This document shows positions 60,710 to 64,000 of a stretch of DNA of 64,000 nt, piece after piece. This stretch comes from Clostridium amylolyticum. Lineage in GTDB: Bacteria; Bacillota; Clostridia; Clostridiales; Clostridiaceae. Position numbers and translations under genes: made by a program. The notes under the pieces are model-generated. The model was given only the letters and a program-made list of their open reading frames with translations, ran no database searches and was not told the origin of the DNA. Every line of letters begins with the position of its first letter. Within the stretch, counting starts at the first letter, position 1. Location of the stretch: contig NZ_FQZO01000007.1 in NCBI RefSeq assembly GCF_900142075.1, positions 185,416 to 249,415 on the forward strand. Reading direction: 5' to 3'.

Positions 60710-60961
60710 TTAACCTTGAAGGCCATTGGCTTGTCGTTCCATGTTTTCTATAACAACATCATGTATATCACCTAAGGAAGCACAATATTCAAGCACTTTC
60801 CATGGGGTATTTGTGTGAAAATGTATTTTTATAAGTTCATCATCTCCCACTGCAAGTAAACAATCACCTTCAATGTTCTTTGTAATATAATCATTTATGT
60901 CATCTTCTGAAAGATTTTCTCCTTCAATTAATAACTGTGTATCAAATTTGTATTCAAGCAT
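60710..60961 (-). CDS. Stand-alone domain related to the middle region of FakA/YloV (DAK-phosphatase-like)
   Basis: The 83-aa protein matches the part of fatty-acid kinase FakA/YloV that reads IEGDCLLAVGDDELIKIHFHTNTPWKVLEYCASLGDIHDVVIENM (conserved core GDDELIKIHFHTN), after the N-terminal kinase domain and before the C-terminal domain. The His-x-His near 48 may bind metal. GGAG lies 6-7 nt upstream of its own ATG and a terminator follows, so it is an expressed mini-protein and not an obvious gene fragment. It may modulate the real FakA. Confidence 0.7.
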   Translation of the reverse strand: MLEYKFDTQLLIEGENLSEDDINDYITKNIEGDCLLAVGDDELIKIHFHTNTPWKVLEYCASLGDIHDVVIENMERQANGLQG

Positions 60962-61177
60962 AATTACTCTCCTTCTCTTTTTTACAAATTTACTGCTTAT
61001 ATATCAGTTAAGTAAAAGTCTAACTCACAATATAATAACAAATATTAGTTAGTTTCTATACTCTATTATACATAACTTGTAGATAAATAATCCAGTGAAT
61101 ATTGATAAATTATTACCTATAAGGATTAAAAAATTGTATTATATAACTAGTAGAATAACTATTTTAGGAGGATTCTT
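60962..61177. other. Divergent promoter spacer
   Basis: AT-rich DNA between the FakA-like and phosphatase genes; no repeat or ORF stands out. Confidence 0.35.
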
Positions 61178-61873
61178 ATGAAATACCAAGTGATAATATT
61201 TGATGCAGACGAGACTCTATTTGATTTTAAAAAGTCTGAAAGAGAAGCTCTTAAAAATACCATGGTTGAATTTCATATAGATTACTATGAAAAATACCAT
61301 TTAAAAATATACCAAGATATAAATTCAGCTATATGGAAAGATTTCGAAAATGGACTTATTACCCAGGAAAAATTGAAGGTAGAAAGATTTAAAAGATTAT
61401 CCCGCAGCCTAAAGGTTGACTTTGATGAAGTGAAATTTGCACACTCCTATATGAAACATTTATCCAATGCATCCTTTTTATATGATGATAGCATCAGCCT
61501 TGTGGAGAGCCTTTATAAAGATTACAGGCTTAGTATCATTACCAACGGCCTTACAAAGGTTCAAGATAAAAGGATAAGAAAATCAATTATTGCAAAATAT
61601 TTTGAGGACATAGTAATCTCGGAAGAGGTAAAGGTATCAAAACCAAGCCCCAAAATATTTGAGTACGCATTAAACAATTTAAATTATAAGGACAAGAGTA
61701 AGGTGTTAATGGTAGGTGATAGCTTAACCTCTGATATACAAGGAGGAATAAACTTTAGCATTGATACCTGTTGGTTTAACCCTTGTAAATCTGCAAATGA
61801 AACAGGAATAAAACCAACTTATGAGATCTCTAACTTAATGGAACTTAAGGACATGCTACTAGCAGCCATATGA
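61178..61873 (+). CDS. HAD-superfamily pyrimidine 5'-nucleotidase, YjjG/YfnB type
   Basis: The 231-aa protein has HAD motif I FDADETLFDF (nucleophile and acid/base Asp residues 9 and 11), motif II in IITNGLTKVQD near 119, motif III Lys in VKVSKPSPKIFEYAL near 150 and motif IV MVGDSLTSDIQGG near 175. YjjG/YfnB enzymes dephosphorylate non-canonical pyrimidine nucleotides. AGGAGG lies 7 nt upstream of the ATG. Its 3' end includes the second copy of the 26-bp repeat. Confidence 0.88.
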   Translation: MKYQVIIFDADETLFDFKKSEREALKNTMVEFHIDYYEKYHLKIYQDINSAIWKDFENGLITQEKLKVERFKRLSRSLKVDFDEVKFAHSYMKHLSNASFLYDDSISLVESLYKDYRLSIITNGLTKVQDKRIRKSIIAKYFEDIVISEEVKVSKPSPKIFEYALNNLNYKDKSKVLMVGDSLTSDIQGGINFSIDTCWFNPCKSANETGIKPTYEISNLMELKDMLLAAI

Positions 61874-61887
61874 GTTATAACTTATTG
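61862..61887 (+). repeat. 26-bp dispersed repeat, copy 2 (identical to 7127-7152)
   Basis: Exact match to 7127-7152. Here the TGA within the repeat (61871-61873) is the stop codon of the phosphatase gene, so the last three codons come from the repeat. Confidence 0.75.
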
Positions 61888-61928
61888 TGGGCAGAAGGAC
61901 AAGATTATGCACATCCCAAATTTGCATT

Positions 61929-62185
61929 CTAAAACTTTTTCTTCCACTTGGAATTTCTGCCCTTACCTACAACTTCTATCTTTCCTTGAGACTTTAATTT
62001 ATCAAAACCCCTGATGATTCAGCACTTTGTATTACTACAATCTCTTTTAATTTATTAAGCATTTGAGGTGACTGTCTCTTATATAACTCTTGTTTTCCTT
62101 TATATTTATTTATAGCAGTTAACATCCTTACTAAATTCATAGGTAAAACTATATAGTTCAACTTATTATTTTCAAAAAATTTCAC
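61929..62185 (-). pseudogene. Remnant of a Fic-domain protein with internal deletion
   Basis: The first 57 codons (MKFFENNKLNYIVLPMNLV ... MLNKLKEIVVIQSAESS) match the N-terminus of Fic proteins, where the Ser-Ser is normally followed by the inhibitory helix and Fic core. After a few codons this frame stops at 61994. In another frame, 61929-62005 encodes FDKLKSQGKIEVVGKGRNSK and then WKKKF-stop, which looks like the C-terminal winged-helix end of Fic proteins. The whole AMPylation core (HPFxxGNGR) is missing, so about 250 codons were deleted out of frame. AAGGAG lies upstream of the ATG, so the truncated peptide could still be made. Confidence 0.7.
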
Positions 62186-62285
62186 GGCATCATCTCCTTA
62201 AAATCATTATTATCATTTTAGATCAATAATTATCATTTATACCTATAATGATAATATTTATATACTAATTATTATAATAAGATCA
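62186..62285. other. Spacer rich in ATGATAAT/ATTATCAT motifs
   Basis: The octamer ATTATCAT or its complement occurs five times between about 62204 and 62320. These resemble halves of the Fur box (TGATAATNATTATCA) but no complete box is present; they may also be decayed repeats. Confidence 0.4.
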
Positions 62286-62327
62286 AAATAAACATTATCA
62301 TTTAATCACATATGATAATGTTTATTT
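62286..62327 (-). terminator. Terminator of the pentapeptide-repeat gene
   Basis: AAATAAACATTATCAT and its exact 16-bp complement flank a 10-nt loop, about 50 bp after the minus-strand stop codon, and the hairpin is followed on that strand by TTTATTTT. Confidence 0.75.
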
Positions 62328-62376
62328 CCACAAAGCATTTAATGTTTATCAAATTTATGTGTAATTTATGAGTTAA

Positions 62377-63228
62377 TTACTTTGACCAATAATCTGGGCG
62401 AACTATCATCATAGGAAGCTTTGTTTGAGAATCTCCTTTAGCTGTATTTATCTGGGCTTGAGTAAGGAATATGCTATTTGTAAGATTAGCTCCGCTAAGA
62501 TCCGCATCTCTTAAATCGGCCCCAATAAGGTCCGCAAAGCTTAAATCAACAGCTCTAAGATTTGCTGCAATAAGACATGCTCCTCTTAAGTCTGCACCTC
62601 TCAAATTAGTTTTTCTTAAGTCTGCCCCAAAATAATCTGACTTCCGAGAATTTATATTCCTGCTTCTTGAATTATGGTTTCTTCCACCTTCAGCTTTACT
62701 ACGTACTAGCTCACTGGTGCTTTTAAGCAGACTGTTAACCTTATTTCTATGCTCTGCAACATCTAGAGCTAATAAGGAATTAACTTCAAGAAGGGTAAGG
62801 CTCTCAGTGTCCTCTATAAACAACCTTATCTCCTCCTTAATACCCTGATCAGTTTGAAGAATAAATGCTTCAGAAAGGTACCATAGCATTTCATGAAGCT
62901 GTCTCATAATCAAGAAAGCTTGAAACATCTCATCAGCAGATTCAGGAGCTTGTCGCCAATCTCGTCCGCGAAAAGTAACTTGAGCTACCTTTTGCCCAGC
63001 ACCAAAACAGTCATAGGCCGTGCAACCCTTAAGACCCTTTTTCCTAAGACTTTTGTGAACAGAGCAAGTAAAGTCTGATTGCAGGTTTATGCAAGGCTTG
63101 CCAGCATCTTTATTGGTGGGAAACCCTTCCGAAGCTGAAAAGTACAAGGCTACACAGCATAATCCAAAACAATTTTTACAATCAACTCTCAACTCTTTAT
63201 TACGTTTATCTTCATATGTATATATCAT
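62377..63228 (-). CDS. Pentapeptide-repeat protein with Cys-rich N-terminal domain
   Basis: Residues 195-260 are about 13 pentapeptides of the A(D/N)LxX type (ADLRKTNLRGADLRGACLIA, then AVDLSFADLIGADLRDADLS), which fold as a right-handed beta-helix. The N-terminal 75 residues carry Cys-x2-Cys-x3-CysCys (DCKNCFGLCCVALYF), CIN, TCSVH, GCTAYDCFG, like a small metal- or Fe-S-binding module, followed by a helical linker. The ATG at 63228 lies 9 nt after GAGG; the ATG two codons earlier has only 3-nt spacing. Product 283 aa. Such repeats mimic DNA in gyrase-protecting Qnr/MfpA proteins, but the Cys-rich fusion suggests another role. Confidence 0.82.
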   Translation of the reverse strand: MIYTYEDKRNKELRVDCKNCFGLCCVALYFSASEGFPTNKDAGKPCINLQSDFTCSVHKSLRKKGLKGCTAYDCFGAGQKVAQVTFRGRDWRQAPESADEMFQAFLIMRQLHEMLWYLSEAFILQTDQGIKEEIRLFIEDTESLTLLEVNSLLALDVAEHRNKVNSLLKSTSELVRSKAEGGRNHNSRSRNINSRKSDYFGADLRKTNLRGADLRGACLIAANLRAVDLSFADLIGADLRDADLSGANLTNSIFLTQAQINTAKGDSQTKLPMMIVRPDYWSK

Positions 63229-63366
63229 ATTCATTTACCTCATATTTAAAAAATACAAATGCCTAAAATATTTATAGTTCATATCTATTAATTCGATATT
63301 TGCGCTTTAATATTTCAATTGCTTCTTGCCTTTTTATTATACATTCCTCATATTCACATTTATATA

Positions 63367-63897
63367 TTAAAACGATAATTTTTCTAAATTTAATTCATAA
63401 TATAATAGTTCTACACCAAAATGCTTTGCCATACCTTTATATTCAAACCCGATTTTCTTAATAACATTACTTGATCTATCATTGTTTGGGTAAGCTAATG
63501 CAACTATAGGATTTAGCTTAAAGTTTTCAGAAAAAAATTTAATTGCGGCCATGGAAGCTTCAGTAGCATAACCCTTTCCCCAAAACTTACTGTCAAAAGC
63601 ATATAAAAGTTCTGTTTCTTTAGTATCTTCAAGAATATTAAATCCACACTGGCCTATAAGTTCATTAGTCTCTCTATTTATTACAGCCCAAACTCCATAA
63701 TCATTTAGAGCCCAATGTCTTTCAAAGTATTTCATGACACGTTTAACATCTTCCGGACTTTTTCTTTTTCCATTTCCAAGCCACATACTAACTTCTTCCT
63801 GCTTTAAAATGTCATAATAGCTTTCAAAATCATCATCCTTAAATCTTCTTAGAAGTAATCTATCAGTATAAATCTCATTAAATTTATCATTGTTCAT
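63367..63897 (-). CDS. GNAT acetyltransferase (RimJ/RimL type)
   Basis: The 176-aa protein starts IYTDRLLLRRFKDDDFESYY, and has SKFWGKGYATEASMAAIKFF near 107 (acetyl-CoA loop) and NDRSSNVIKKIGFEYKG near 140, the RimJ/RimL ribosomal-protein acetyltransferase pattern shared with many unassigned enzymes. Only a weak ribosome-binding site (GGTAA) precedes the ATG. Upstream of it to the window end no further gene is visible. Confidence 0.88.
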   Translation of the reverse strand: MNNDKFNEIYTDRLLLRRFKDDDFESYYDILKQEEVSMWLGNGKRKSPEDVKRVMKYFERHWALNDYGVWAVINRETNELIGQCGFNILEDTKETELLYAFDSKFWGKGYATEASMAAIKFFSENFKLNPIVALAYPNNDRSSNVIKKIGFEYKGMAKHFGVELLYYELNLEKLSF

Positions 63898-64000
63898 TTT
63901 TAATTACCGTTGCCAAAAATCTATAAAAATCTATAATTCTTGTTTAATTCCCTGTTCAACGTGTCCGATTTTGTAATTCAAGAGAATATACTACTTTCGT

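Noticed and set aside
62286..62327. Fur-box operator
   Set aside because: The 16-bp inverted repeat followed by a U-rich tail just after a stop codon fits a terminator better than an operator.
63280..63400. Protein-like minus-strand frame ending KRKYRINRYEL downstream of and overlapping the last acetyltransferase gene
   Set aside because: It has no ATG, GTG or TTG start after the preceding stop and is only about 40 codons; chance frame or fragment.

Overview
This window is chromosomal DNA from a low-GC, endospore-former-type Firmicute, most likely a Clostridium (cluster I). The reasons are very AT-rich intergenic DNA, strong AGGAGG/GAGGTG ribosome-binding sites, frequent TTG and GTG starts, short tightly packed operons, and family content: a citrate lyase/oxaloacetate decarboxylase operon, a Bce-type peptide-antibiotic module, an ABC-F protein, DUF606 pairs and DppA. 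There are no rRNA or tRNA genes, intact insertion sequences, phage modules or CRISPR arrays. Several short structured repeats do occur.

Layout. 1-3.4 kb (minus): truncated TspO-like protein, zinc-ribbon membrane protein, CvrA/NhaP2 antiporter, SagB-type oxidoreductase. 3.7-7.1 kb (plus): nrdA-nrdB class Ia ribonucleotide reductase behind a promoter with paired NrdR-like boxes. 7.2-17.9 kb (minus): one catabolic operon (GntR regulator, AtuA-like DUF1446 protein, DUF4387 protein, LplABC-type ABC importer, two ADP-ribosylglycohydrolase-family enzymes, an esterase and a PfkB sugar kinase) that looks built to import and take apart an ester- and glycoside-containing compound. 18.0-20.1 kb (plus): ABC-F ribosome-protection ATPase behind a terminator-containing leader. 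20.1-30.9 kb (mostly minus): two small unknown proteins, an ABC-2 exporter, a heterodimeric ABC exporter, acetyltransferase, methyltransferase and D-aminopeptidase. 30.9-34.2 kb: an accessory stretch with palindromic repeats, a 7-bp tandem array, a foreign-looking MerR regulator and a small-ORF locus with sequestered Shine-Dalgarno and convergent antisense promoter that resembles a type I toxin-antitoxin system. 34.2-41.4 kb: small membrane proteins, Nudix, LysR/MATE pair, AraC, soluble PQQ-type dehydrogenase fold.

41.6-53.0 kb (minus) is a complete citrate fermentation island: CitM-type transporter, GntR regulator, citG, citC, citD, citE, citF, citX, then a sodium-pumping oxaloacetate decarboxylase (alpha, biotin carrier, beta, and a gamma subunit that appears split into two separate small genes). 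Together these take up citrate, cleave it to acetate and oxaloacetate, and decarboxylate oxaloacetate to pyruvate with Na+ export. 53.1-58.1 kb (plus) is a BceRSAB-type two-component/ABC module. 58.1-64 kb holds a DUF3888 exported protein, a Crp-family regulator divergent from a DUF606 transporter pair, an orphan FakA-like domain, a YjjG-type phosphatase, a Fic remnant, a Cys-rich pentapeptide-repeat protein and an acetyltransferase.

Many start codons below were moved from the longest open frame to the codon that has a properly spaced ribosome-binding site; each case is stated. All structure and function calls are by eye; no database search or folding program was run.
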